A stretch of DNA of 10,421 nucleotides from CAZTEB01 sp964612735 (GTDB lineage: Bacteria > Patescibacteriota > Microgenomatia > UBA1400 > PJMF01): positions 1 through 10,421 of the forward strand of contig CAZTEB010000032.1 of assembly GCA_964612735.1 (NCBI GenBank), written 5' to 3'. Positions 1 through 6,752 of this stretch are shown piece after piece. A model generated the notes under the pieces. It was not told the DNA's origin. It saw only the letters and a program-made list of their open reading frames with translations, and did no database searches. The stretch's first letter is position 1. Each line of letters starts with the position of its first letter. Position numbers and translations under genes: made by a program.

Positions 1-465
1 CTTGATCCTCGAGCTCATCTCGATCCCCTGGGTACAGCTGCAATTTTCTTTGCAGGCTTTGGCTGGGGAAAACCAGTCGCGTTCGATCCGTACAACCTCA
101 AAGAACCCGTCAGAGACACTGCGCTAATCGCACTGGCTGGACCCGCGTCTAACTTAGTCTTAGCTGGCATCTTGGGAGTAGTTGTCCAGATGGGGGTCCT
201 CGGAGCGTTCTCTACAGTGGCGCTACTTATTATTCAGATCAATGTGATGCTGGCTATTTTCAACTTAGTGCCGGTTTATCCACTCGATGGCAGCAAAATT
301 ATCTTGGCACTTCTCCCTAAGGAAACGGCCTATGAATATGAACAGTTCATGAACCGCTACGGCTTGTTCGTGCTGTTATTCTTGATCTTGCCGTGGAATG
401 GTAGCTCACCTGTCTCGAGGTTGATATCACCGATTATCGATATGGTTATGAGCGTGTTGGTGTAA
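1..465 (+). CDS. Site-2 protease family (peptidase M50) protein, 3' part
   Basis: This is the C-terminal 154 codons of an intramembrane zinc metalloprotease; the gene begins before the window, and frame 1 is open from base 1. The visible piece has the family's HLDPLGT segment (codons 6-12), a GWGKPV motif (about codons 21-26), the LAGPASN segment (about codons 46-52) and the second metal-ligand motif NLVPVYPLDG (codons 88-97), whose Asp95 is the expected third zinc ligand. The HExxH motif would lie upstream, outside the window. Hydrophobic stretches at about codons 42-90 and 118-130 are membrane segments. This matches the small Rseries of stand-alone S2P homologues lacking a PDZ domain. The substrate is unknown. 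It faces the next gene tail to tail, with 20 bp between the stops and no clear terminator. An internal TTG or ATG start is unlikely because the conserved motifs continue upstream of them. Confidence 0.88.
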   Translation, partial: LDPRAHLDPLGTAAIFFAGFGWGKPVAFDPYNLKEPVRDTALIALAGPASNLVLAGILGVVVQMGVLGAFSTVALLIIQINVMLAIFNLVPVYPLDGSKIILALLPKETAYEYEQFMNRYGLFVLLFLILPWNGSSPVSRLISPIIDMVMSVLV

Positions 466-485
466 AGAGAACCCAGGTCTAAAAC

Positions 486-1097
486 TTACGAAACTCTCTT
501 TAATGTTGATCGCAACTGGATAAGTTCATTTTCTAAGTAGCTTTGGCGTATTTTAAGCTCTGAATTCTCAAACAGCTCAGCAGTGAATATTTTATCGAAT
601 CTTTCTTGCAATTTTCGAGTTTTCGTTTGTACTTCAGGTAACAAAGATTTAATTCCCGTCTGAAACCTGAGAATTGCAGGATTGTCAGTGGTTAGCGACA
701 TAGCCAGGCCAACACCTGCTGGAATTAGCTGCAGCTCAAGATGAAGATCTATCAGTCGTTCAACTTGCTCGTGAACAGCTATTAGTGTTCCATACAAACT
801 CCTGAGTTCATCAACGACCTGTACAATACTGGGATTGTCTACAGCTAATGCAGCGTCCAAACTAGGGGTGAGTTCTTCCAAATTATCTGTAAGTGATAGA
901 AAAAGACTAGCTATTTGATCGATCTGAGACTCGTCGTCCGCATCATTTGTCAATAACTCTGCCGCTAGACCCCGGGAATCAAGGCTAGGCAAAACTGGAA
1001 ATGGAATAGCACTAGTGCCATCATCTTGAGGTGTGCGACCTGAAAGTGGTACGACGCTCAAAGCCGCATAGTCTTCAGGACTGAATCTTCTAGCCAT
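486..1097 (-). CDS. Unknown helical protein, 203 aa
   Basis: I do not recognise this family. The N-terminal 50 residues look disordered, with many Pro, Ser and Asp. The rest (about residues 55-200) is predicted by eye to be mostly helical, with regular Leu/Ile spacing and charged residues, ending in a Glu/Lys/Arg-rich segment (about 155-200) that could form a coiled coil. There is no signal peptide and no clear membrane span; a mildly hydrophobic stretch near residues 123-135 is too weak. The ATG start has no Shine-Dalgarno site but has a TAGAAT box 9 bases upstream, so it is probably a separate, nearly leaderless unit. A perfect 8-bp inverted repeat lies just beyond the box. Base composition is more AT-rich than the oxidoreductase genes. 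That it is a real gene rests on length, clean promoter and the absence of a better frame. Confidence 0.7.
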   Translation of the reverse strand: MARRFSPEDYAALSVVPLSGRTPQDDGTSAIPFPVLPSLDSRGLAAELLTNDADDESQIDQIASLFLSLTDNLEELTPSLDAALAVDNPSIVQVVDELRSLYGTLIAVHEQVERLIDLHLELQLIPAGVGLAMSLTTDNPAILRFQTGIKSLLPEVQTKTRKLQERFDKIFTAELFENSELKIRQSYLENELIQLRSTLKRVS

Positions 1098-1106
1098 AAC
1101 TTGTAT

Positions 1107-1112
1107 ATTCTA
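1107..1112 (-). promoter_or_regulatory. -10 box of the unknown gene at 1097
   Basis: TAGAAT on the minus strand ends 9 bases before the ATG at 1097, so transcription would start about 2-3 bases before the start codon. No good -35 hexamer is seen at the usual distance; that position is taken by the palindrome at 1121-1140. Confidence 0.45.
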
Positions 1113-1120
1113 CACCACAG

Positions 1121-1140
1121 ATATGTATTTGTATACATAT
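1121..1140. repeat. Perfect 8-bp inverted repeat, possible operator
   Basis: The half-sites atatgtat and atacatat are exact reverse complements separated by ttgt. The repeat is centred about 20 bp upstream of the TAGAAT box of the gene at 1097, where a -35 element would lie. A dimeric regulator site at that place would block or control RNA polymerase. The AT-rich surroundings make chance palindromes more likely. Confidence 0.35.
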
Positions 1141-1274
1141 TTGTTATATATGATGAAAGCACCTCAAGGCACACTAGTAGTAGATACGTAGGCAAAAATA
1201 GAATAATCACCACTTGCACGCGAGCAGAAAGCCCGTCGCTTTAGAGAAAACTGCGGAAAATGCTTAGCGAAATA

Positions 1275-2498
1275 CTACTCAAGCCACCACGACACAGCAA
1301 AGACACCGATAAAAATGGCTGCAGAGAGCAAGAAGGTCATAGTCCCTAAAAAACTATAGATCACACCACCAGCTAACAAGCCAATGATGCTAGCCAGACT
1401 GCCACCGCTCTGAGACACCCCCATCACACTCCCCTGCTTATCATCACCAGCTCGCTCTGAAAGCAGAGCTAGCAGTGAAGGCCACATCATGCCATTGCCC
1501 ATCGCAAAAAAGACAATGGCCAACCAAACCAACCAGCTAACTGATGTACTAATCAGCACAAAGAATAACGTAAGACTTAGCGTCCCCCATCTGATGAGGT
1601 TCATTTTATCTACCAGTGGCGAGATCTTAGCCAAGACTGGACCCTGCATAATCGCTAATAAAATCGAAAGACACGTAAAGTACAAGCCCATTTGTGACAC
1701 CGACCACCCAAAGTCGTTGATGGCAGCCACTGGAAACGCTGTGTACATCAAGTTAAAACCCACAAATAGCGTAAAGTACACCCCGATCACTGCTGGAATA
1801 CCAGGGATAGAAAACACTTCACGAAGCTTTGGCTTGGGCTTTGACGCATCACGCTCCCTGCGACGCTTGGGCTCAGGCAACCACTTATAGATAAACCATA
1901 GACCAACCAGGGAAATAATGATTGCTGCTATGATCGGCAGCTTGTTGCCCAGGCTTGTCTCTCCCAGCACACCTCCCATGGCCGGACCCAAGGCAAATCC
2001 CACCGTAGATGCCACCTGAAAGTACCCAAAATCCTTACTGCGATTCTCAGGGTTTGTAATATCCCCCAGATAAGCTTGAGCCACCGAGATATTACCCCCG
2101 GTTAAGCCATCGAGAGCCCGAGCTGCGATCACCACCAGCAATGGAATCGTAATCGCAAACGCCCCCAACAGCGGCATATCTACTTGGGTGAGAACGGTGA
2201 TCGGAAGCAGCAACGCACCCAAGAACACCATCCAAGAAAAAACCGTGCCCGCTTGACTCAGTAGTAATACAGGCCGACGACCAATCTCATCTGACCACTT
2301 ACCAAGCAACGGCGCGCCAACTAGCTGAAAAAAGGGATACGTCGCCATCACCAAACCATAGATGACAGCATTGCCCCCCAGGTTGTAGACAACCACCACC
2401 AGGAATGGAATGACCAAGGCAATACCAAAGGTGCCTATAAAGTTCACCATCATGATGGCAATCAGCTCGGGTCTGGAAAGCAGCCGCTTAATATTCAT
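1275..2498 (-). CDS. Major facilitator superfamily transporter (DHA1/TetA-like)
   Basis: A 407-residue integral membrane protein with about 12 hydrophobic helices, the usual MFS length. The loop after helix 2 carries the MFS motif A, seen as GKWSDEIGRRP (about residues 66-76), and a charged cytoplasmic loop rich in Lys/Arg (about residues 210-226, PEPKRRRERDASKPKPK) separates the two six-helix halves. Helix 5 has the GPAMGG segment typical of drug:proton antiporters (motif C-like). Family knowledge suggests proton-driven export of small molecules, such as drugs or metabolites; the substrate cannot be read from sequence. The ATG at 2498 follows directly on a weak -10-like box. The gene is on the same strand as the HAD gene, but with 70 bp and an assembly gap between, so co-transcription is unclear. 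Confidence 0.9.
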   Translation of the reverse strand: MNIKRLLSRPELIAIMMVNFIGTFGIALVIPFLVVVVYNLGGNAVIYGLVMATYPFFQLVGAPLLGKWSDEIGRRPVLLLSQAGTVFSWMVFLGALLLPITVLTQVDMPLLGAFAITIPLLVVIAARALDGLTGGNISVAQAYLGDITNPENRSKDFGYFQVASTVGFALGPAMGGVLGETSLGNKLPIIAAIIISLVGLWFIYKWLPEPKRRRERDASKPKPKLREVFSIPGIPAVIGVYFTLFVGFNLMYTAFPVAAINDFGWSVSQMGLYFTCLSILLAIMQGPVLAKISPLVDKMNLIRWGTLSLTLFFVLISTSVSWLVWLAIVFFAMGNGMMWPSLLALLSERAGDDKQGSVMGVSQSGGSLASIIGLLAGGVIYSFLGTMTFLLSAAIFIGVFAVSWWLE

Positions 2499-2505
2499 AC
2501 GTTGT

Positions 2506-2511
2506 ACTATG
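2506..2511 (-). promoter_or_regulatory. Possible -10 box of the MFS gene
   Basis: CATAGT (4 of 6 to TATAAT) lies 7 bases upstream of the ATG at 2498, the same spacing as the stronger boxes in this window. On its own the match is weak, and it is listed because of the shared geometry. Confidence 0.25.
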
Positions 2512-2541
2512 GATTACTTGGTCTGAATGACCAGAAAGTAA

Positions 2542-2551
2542 NNNNNNNNNN
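2542..2551. other. Assembly gap (10 N)
   Basis: A run of exactly ten Ns between the MFS gene start and the HAD gene end. It lies between genes and is probably a scaffolding placeholder of unknown true length; missing sequence may include regulatory DNA of the MFS gene. Confidence 0.95.
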
Positions 2552-2568
2552 GTATACACCCGTGATAC

Positions 2569-3186
2569 TTACTCGAGAAGTGCTGGCAGCTCAGCAAGTG
2601 TTGAAATCGTCTCTACTTCTGGAAACGACGTGGCGTTTACCCTATTAATCCAAATTGGTCTGAAGCGTTGATCTGCAACCAGTGTTGGAATTACTTCTCT
2701 AGTATTGTCATCTACTATGACTGCTTCGGGTGGCAACTGATCTAATGATTCGGGTTTTATTTTTCGTCTGAAAATGTAGGTATTTTCTTCTTCAAAATAC
2801 TTCTTTAATCCTGACAATTCAAGCTTTTTATGTTGCCACTTTATGACAGCTTCAGAGTAGATTCCTAGGGTAAACTTCGGTTTAAGTTGCTGTAGAACTG
2901 AAAATGTTTCGGGAAATACAGATGCTTCAAAATGATCACCGTCAAAAAAAGTGGTGAGCATTTGATCATAATCACCGCCCTTTGCATCTTCGACGAACCC
3001 CAAGAAATCCCAAGGATCAAAGTCAGAGTATTTATTAAGCTGAGCATCATACTGCTGCTTAATCTGATCAAGTGCGTCTCGAGTGATCTCCAGCTGCTTG
3101 GCAAGCGTGTCATACGATCGCTGCATGAAGCTTGAGGTGTCGAACAGCGTCTTGTCGACGTCGAAGAGGATGATGGGGCGTGTCAT
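2569..3186 (-). CDS. HAD-superfamily hydrolase
   Basis: A soluble 205-residue phosphatase-type HAD protein. Motif I is FDVDKT (residues 8-13), with Asp9 the nucleophile and Asp11 the general acid/base. Motif II is the Ser of GIYSEA (about residue 115), the motif III Lys is probably in RRKIKPES (about 140-147), and motif IV is the acidic pair in VIVDDNT (about 158-164), which binds Mg2+. The region between motifs I and II (about 15-95) is a helical C1 cap. The substrate is unknown. A start three codons upstream (3195) exists, but its ATG overlaps the TACAAT promoter box; the ATG at 3186 lies 7 bases beyond that box and gives the normal short N-terminus before motif I, so I prefer 3186. It is divergent from the metallo-beta-lactamase gene. 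Confidence 0.87.
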   Translation of the reverse strand: MTRPIILFDVDKTLFDTSSFMQRSYDTLAKQLEITRDALDQIKQQYDAQLNKYSDFDPWDFLGFVEDAKGGDYDQMLTTFFDGDHFEASVFPETFSVLQQLKPKFTLGIYSEAVIKWQHKKLELSGLKKYFEEENTYIFRRKIKPESLDQLPPEAVIVDDNTREVIPTLVADQRFRPIWINRVNATSFPEVETISTLAELPALLE

Positions 3187-3193
3187 TAATGAC

Positions 3194-3202
3194 ATTGTAA
3201 CA
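3194..3202 (-). promoter_or_regulatory. Extended -10 promoter of the HAD gene
   Basis: TGT-TACAAT on the minus strand is an extended -10 element with 7 bases to the ATG at 3186. It overlaps the alternative ATG at 3195, which makes that upstream start unlikely. No strong -35 is visible; its expected place is the left arm of the inverted repeat. Confidence 0.6.
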
Positions 3203-3213
3203 GCTCTTGATCA

Positions 3214-3373
3214 ACCAAAGCTCCATCAGCCTCTTTCAACTTATAACAGGAGCTTGGAAGAAGCGTCGTTGAGGCTTAGTTATGGAATTATTGATGTAAA
3301 GCGAGTTTCACGCAGTGAGAGAAGCAGTCGAACGGTCCTGTTAGAGTTGAAAAGATGTGGAGCTAGATTTGGT
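3214..3373. repeat. Long imperfect inverted repeat, structured RNA or MITE-like element
   Basis: The divergent spacer folds into one long rod. Pairing blocks from outside inward: accaa (3214-3218) with ttggt (3369-3373); agctcca (3219-3225) with tggagct (3358-3364); tttcaac (3234-3240) with gttgaaa (3346-3352); taacagga (3244-3251) with tcctgtta (3336-3343). Further in, cgtt (3267-3270) can pair with aacg (3331-3334), gctt (3274-3277) with aagc (about 3322-3325), and a small hairpin tttcac-gca-gtgaga sits near 3306-3320. No T-run follows either end, so it is not an ordinary terminator, and no protein is evident. It could be a stand-alone small RNA with 6S-like architecture, a structured leader, or a decayed miniature transposable element. 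Its left end overlaps the -35 region of the HAD promoter. Confidence 0.6.
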
Positions 3374-3406
3374 AGAAAACATAGTGTTAGCTTGCGAAAA
3401 CCTGAT

Positions 3407-3415
3407 TGCTACAAT
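3407..3415 (+). promoter_or_regulatory. Extended -10 promoter of the metallo-beta-lactamase gene
   Basis: TGC-TACAAT is a good extended -10 element ending 6 bases before the ATG at 3422, so the expected transcription start is the A of the start codon. The same nine bases precede the flavodoxin gene. A weak -35-like TTAGCT lies 17 bases upstream of TACAAT. Confidence 0.65.
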
Positions 3416-3421
3416 ACCTCC

Positions 3422-4039
3422 ATGTCTCTCCAACTCGAATCCATCACTCTCGGCCCGCTCCAGACTAACTGCTACTTAGCCTGGTGCGACCAAACAGATC
3501 AAGGCATCATCATCGACCCAGCTGACCAGGGCGATTTCATCACCCAACGAGTTCTGGAGCTGAAGATTGAGCCCGTCGCGATCGTCCTGACGCACGCCCA
3601 TTTTGATCACGTAATGGGGTTGCTCGAAGTGAAGCTTAACTTCCCCATCCCCATCTTTCTTAACTCGGCTGACGATTTTCTACTCAAACAAGCCCAATCA
3701 AGCGCTCAACATTGGCTTGGTCTAGAGATTGATCCCATACCCCCAGCAGATCAACCGCTGCAAGCTGGCCAGACCGTCAGATTTGGCAATCAAGCATTTG
3801 AGGTACTCGAGACTCCAGGTCACACACCAGGTAGCATCTGCCTCTACTCTGCTGCTGAAACCACTTTATTCTCAGGTGATACTGTATTTAAAGGTACGAT
3901 TGGCCGAACGGACTTCAGCTACTCAAGCCCGGAAGATATGCGTAAATCACTCGAGAAGCTACTCAAGCTCCCCCCTGAAACGAGAGTGTATCCAGGTCAT
4001 GGTGAGGCAACGAGGATTGGAGAGGAAAAAAAGATCTAG
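3422..4039 (+). CDS. Metallo-beta-lactamase fold hydrolase, glyoxalase II-like
   Basis: A 205-residue soluble protein with the whole metal-binding set of the fold: THAHFDH (HxHxDH, about residues 59-65), the His of TPGHTPGS (about 134-141), the Asp of SGDT (about 155-158) and the His of YPGHGE (about 191-196). The TNCYL segment at the start (about residues 14-18) and the IGRTD/PGHG pattern are typical of the YcbL/GloB2 group, which hydrolyse thioesters such as S-lactoylglutathione, though many members have other or unknown substrates. Length is normal for this group. The reading frame stays open far upstream (to 3083), but that extension crosses the inverted repeat and the promoter and has no homology to the fold, so the ATG at 3422 is chosen. 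Its stop overlaps the convergent neighbour's stop. Confidence 0.9.
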   Translation: MSLQLESITLGPLQTNCYLAWCDQTDQGIIIDPADQGDFITQRVLELKIEPVAIVLTHAHFDHVMGLLEVKLNFPIPIFLNSADDFLLKQAQSSAQHWLGLEIDPIPPADQPLQAGQTVRFGNQAFEVLETPGHTPGSICLYSAAETTLFSGDTVFKGTIGRTDFSYSSPEDMRKSLEKLLKLPPETRVYPGHGEATRIGEEKKI

Positions 4040-4761
4040 TTACTACTCGAAGCTTTTTGGTGTTTTGCTAAACCCAGAAAATAGAGTGCTGAGAAAATCT
4101 GATCTATCTGCGACACTTCAAACCAAGCTTCTTGATATGAGTTTCGCCGTATTTCTTCAAGCACGCTTAGTTCAATTTGATCTACTCCTTTGTTACCAGT
4201 AGCAATAATTACTTGTTCAGTAAAGTAATCTCTATAACGAGAGTGGAATATCGCTAAGAAAATCAGATGCAGAGCAACCAAAACATCATCATGTAAATCT
4301 GGAAGGGCAAACATCAAAAAATAATCAGCACAATACCATCCAAATAAGACATCTTGATCTTGCTCTGCTTGACCAACCAAAAAAGATCTTGCAAGTCCAT
4401 AGCTATTTTCTTCTCCGCCTTCCTCAGAGGACTCCAAAACACCTGCGTGAAACTGATCAGACAGCATTGAGAGCGCACTAAGACTGACCATCTTTTTATC
4501 TTCGAAAATCTCAATATCAACCATCTGATCAAACATTGATGCTTCAAGATCTTCAAGACACTTTTTAAAGTAAGAAAAATAAGCCAAGAGTACAGTATCT
4601 GAAGGATGATGTGCTCCGCTCCTTAGATCTAATTTAAAATTAACCAACTCAGTAGCTACTGTATATATCCTGTATAAACGCTCAAATTTCTTTGAGTACT
4701 TAGTGCTGGATTCCCCACTTCTTTTTGCGAGCAAATATGGCAAAAATCTATCGTGTGACAT
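4036..4761 (-). CDS. Unknown protein, 241 aa
   Basis: I do not recognise this family. The N-terminus is basic (about residues 1-35, with many Arg and Lys), followed by a largely helical protein rich in Phe, Tyr and Leu. An acidic, Ser-rich segment (about residues 110-120, ESSEEGGEE) looks like an exposed loop between two helical halves. A hydrophobic stretch at about residues 142-172 has charges inside it, so I read it as a buried helix pair rather than a membrane span. There are two adjacent ATGs; the second (4761) is 6 bases beyond the TATACT box and is preferred. It lies downstream of the Nramp-like gene on the same strand with 43 bp between, but has its own promoter there. Its TAG stop shares CTAG (4036-4039) with the convergent hydrolase gene. 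Confidence 0.7.
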   Translation of the reverse strand: MSHDRFLPYLLAKRSGESSTKYSKKFERLYRIYTVATELVNFKLDLRSGAHHPSDTVLLAYFSYFKKCLEDLEASMFDQMVDIEIFEDKKMVSLSALSMLSDQFHAGVLESSEEGGEENSYGLARSFLVGQAEQDQDVLFGWYCADYFLMFALPDLHDDVLVALHLIFLAIFHSRYRDYFTEQVIIATGNKGVDQIELSVLEEIRRNSYQEAWFEVSQIDQIFSALYFLGLAKHQKASSSN

Positions 4762-4767
4762 CATCAG

Positions 4768-4776
4768 AGTATATCA
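4768..4776 (-). promoter_or_regulatory. Extended -10 promoter of the unknown gene at 4761
   Basis: TGA-TATACT on the minus strand is an extended -10 element. It ends 6 bases before the second of two tandem ATG codons, which puts the predicted transcript start at that ATG. A TTGGTG at about 19 bases upstream may act as a poor -35. Confidence 0.6.
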
Positions 4777-4804
4777 CTCAAGCTCAATGCTACACCAAAA
4801 TGGT

Positions 4805-6208
4805 CTACAGCTGAAAATCACCCGCTGTCACCCAGAGGAAGTACGCAAAGAACAGTGCTGCAGTCACCATGATAATACGCCTGATCCATCCAGGCTGATA
4901 GGCTGCCTTGAGGCGAAGTTTATTCAAAATAAGCAGTAATACAAATGACGTCATCATGGCTGCAGCGTTAAGCACCGCACCAAGCGTCAATAAAAACCTA
5001 GGTTCTTGAAATCCCAGCGCATAAATCACCATACCAAGCCCTATCTGTCCCCACAGCGCTACATAGAACCACAGCGAGAGATTGGCTTTTTGACCCTTGC
5101 GATGAAACAGAAGCAATACATTTTCAGAGATGATTCTTGAAGAGGATTCAAGCACTCCCACCTGAGTGGAAAATAGCATCAGAGCTGAGACGAGTAAGAA
5201 AAACGTCCCTATAACTGGCATTGTCTGCTGACCAATCACCTCTGCCTCGGCATACAAGAAAGTAAATCCTGACTCGACTGGCGTCCCGAATACCGTTGCC
5301 TTAGCAAGCACAGACAGCACAGCAATAGTAATGAAACCCAGCAGCCAAAAAACTAAAAAGTGCTCAAGATTAACCAGACGCCACCACTGCTGCCACTTGC
5401 GATCATTGGCGGCCGTAGCAGTAAAGGTCTTGCCTTCGAGCTGCAACTTCTGGGAACCACCGGCAAACAAAGAGCTTATCTTCCCCAAATACTTGCCCAT
5501 ACCCATGCCTTTTTCCTTGACATAGTACGACTGTGCTAGGTTCAAATTTCCTCCAGCGCCAGAGTACGCAAAGGCACCCAAGAATGATGCCAGCGCTACG
5601 CCTTCAGGGAAAAACCAATAGCCCTCTCCCCTGCCGACCAATCCCCAAGCGAACTGCGTCCAGTCGGCGGCATTCGTTACCCAAATAGCTATACCAAATA
5701 AAAATGGCAAACCAAGTAAAATGACTGACTTCTGAAATCGCTCCATGGTGGTGTAAAGCGTAGAGCCTGCTGAGAGCAATAAGCCAGTCAGAAGTAGTAA
5801 TCCAAATGCCACCATCTTCTCTGGCAGCCAAGGAAAAATACTTGCCAAGATAGCTGATGAAGCTGATGAAAAGCCCGGCAATGACCACGGCACGAACGTC
5901 GAGATGATGTACCAAACTGGGATCAAAATACTGAGTCGTCTGAACCCTACAAATACACTCTCGCCCCAAGCCAAGGAGTAGCGCATAACTTCAGTGTTCA
6001 GGACAAACTGAAACGAAATGCCAAGCAAGCCACCCCAGAGCAAACCAAGCCCCCAGTTGGCTGCTAGGTACGGCCAAAGGATCAGCTCGCCACTTCCCAG
6101 AGCTAAGCCGAGTAAGATAAATGAGGGTCCAATAGTTTGCCAAATACTCGGAGGCGTCGGCAAATTGGAACTACTGGAAGATCTAGAACGAGATCGGGCG
6201 CTGAGCAT
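4805..6208 (-). CDS. Nramp-like divalent-metal transporter family protein
   Basis: A 467-residue polytopic membrane protein with about 11 hydrophobic helices, matching the Nramp (SLC11) fold and length. The first helix reads GPSFILLGLALGSGELILWP (residues 27-46), and the helix-6 region has GAGGNLNLAQSYY followed by KEKGMGMGKY. These identify an Nramp-related clade, but the canonical metal-binding DPGN of helix 1 and the MPH motif of helix 6 are absent. Substrate and direction are therefore uncertain: Mn2+/Fe2+ import is the family role, and other ions or solutes are possible. The N-terminus is a short Ser/Arg-rich tail. A TTG start 7 codons upstream (6229) is possible, but it would lie upstream of the TATACT box; the ATG at 6208 is 7 bases beyond that box. 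It is divergent from the flavodoxin gene. Confidence 0.78.
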   Translation of the reverse strand: MLSARSRSRSSSSSNLPTPPSIWQTIGPSFILLGLALGSGELILWPYLAANWGLGLLWGGLLGISFQFVLNTEVMRYSLAWGESVFVGFRRLSILIPVWYIISTFVPWSLPGFSSASSAILASIFPWLPEKMVAFGLLLLTGLLLSAGSTLYTTMERFQKSVILLGLPFLFGIAIWVTNAADWTQFAWGLVGRGEGYWFFPEGVALASFLGAFAYSGAGGNLNLAQSYYVKEKGMGMGKYLGKISSLFAGGSQKLQLEGKTFTATAANDRKWQQWWRLVNLEHFLVFWLLGFITIAVLSVLAKATVFGTPVESGFTFLYAEAEVIGQQTMPVIGTFFLLVSALMLFSTQVGVLESSSRIISENVLLLFHRKGQKANLSLWFYVALWGQIGLGMVIYALGFQEPRFLLTLGAVLNAAAMMTSFVLLLILNKLRLKAAYQPGWIRRIIMVTAALFFAYFLWVTAGDFQL

Positions 6209-6215
6209 TACTATC

Positions 6216-6244
6216 AGTATACAGATCAACTCATTGGGCGTGAA
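6216..6244 (-). promoter_or_regulatory. Promoter of the Nramp-like gene
   Basis: On the minus strand, TTCACG (complement at 6239-6244, 4 of 6 to TTGACA) and TATACT (complement at 6216-6221) are separated by 17 bases, and 7 bases remain to the ATG at 6208. The -35 touches the -35 of the flavodoxin promoter on the other strand. Confidence 0.6.
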
Positions 6245-6263
6245 GCAACTGTAGTGCTACAAT
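6234..6263 (+). promoter_or_regulatory. Promoter of the flavodoxin-oxidoreductase operon
   Basis: TTGGGC (6234-6239) and TACAAT (6258-6263) are 18 bases apart, with TGC (6255-6257) making an extended -10. Ten bases separate the box from the ATG at 6274, giving a predicted leader of about 4 bases and no ribosome binding site. Confidence 0.6.
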
Positions 6264-6273
6264 AAACCTCATC

Positions 6274-6750
6274 ATGACCATTTCTATCGTGTACGCAACC
6301 TACTCGGGCAGCACCATGATCGCCAGTCAAGCTGTGGCCGATACCTTGACAGAAGCAGGTCACAACGTCTCCTTGCGCCAAGTAGCAGAGATTCAACCTA
6401 GCGATCTCGAAGGATCAGAGGTGCTAATCTTAGCCTCCCCAAGCTGGGACTTTTACCCCAAGCCAGACATCAAGCTTGAGGGCCAACCTCACGCCGACTG
6501 GATGACGCTGATCGGCCAAATCAAAGAACAACCCATTGATCTCAGCACTACAAAGTGTGCCGTGATGGGCATGGGTGACTCGAGCTACACCTACTTTTGC
6601 GGCGCCGTCACTCACCTAGAAAACTTGATTAAGAATGCCGGTGGCGAACTCATCACCGAATCACTCAAGATCGATGGCTTCTTCTTCAACGAACAAGAGA
6701 ATACTCAGAAAGTCACTGACTGGACACAGCAAGTAGCACAGAAGCTCTAG
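6274..6750 (+). CDS. Flavodoxin
   Basis: A 158-residue soluble FMN protein that carries single low-potential electrons. The phosphate-binding loop is YATYSGST (residues 7-14). The SPSWDF segment (about residues 55-60) carries the Trp of the first isoalloxazine loop, and GMGDSSYTYFCGA (about residues 99-111) is the second, with the Tyr expected to stack on the flavin. Length is slightly above that of short-chain flavodoxins. The stop codon is 2 bp from the start of the oxidoreductase alpha gene, so the two are almost certainly on one mRNA. The context argues that this flavodoxin is the electron partner of that enzyme in place of, or besides, ferredoxin. That partnership is an inference from position. 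It is divergent from the Nramp-like gene. Confidence 0.93.
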   Translation: MTISIVYATYSGSTMIASQAVADTLTEAGHNVSLRQVAEIQPSDLEGSEVLILASPSWDFYPKPDIKLEGQPHADWMTLIGQIKEQPIDLSTTKCAVMGMGDSSYTYFCGAVTHLENLIKNAGGELITESLKIDGFFFNEQENTQKVTDWTQQVAQKL

Positions 6751-6752
6751 GA

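Noticed and set aside
1141..1274. Small gene or terminator in the spacer after the MFS gene
   Set aside because: No frame with a credible start or length and no stable hairpin followed by T residues was found; the stretch looks like plain AT-rich spacer.
1489..1890. 133-codon plus-strand frame inside the MFS gene
   Set aside because: It is antisense to a clearly conserved transporter, and its composition is what a mirror of membrane-protein codons would give.
3214..3373. 6S RNA or T-box leader
   Set aside because: The overall rod shape fits 6S, but I could not match conserved sequence motifs in either orientation; no T-box TGGNACCGCG-like element is present. I therefore left the family open.
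3083..3421. Open frame extending the metallo-beta-lactamase protein upstream by 113 codons
   Set aside because: It crosses the HAD gene on the other strand, the inverted repeat and a good promoter at 3407-3415, and the extra residues do not look like a domain. The normal protein begins at 3422.
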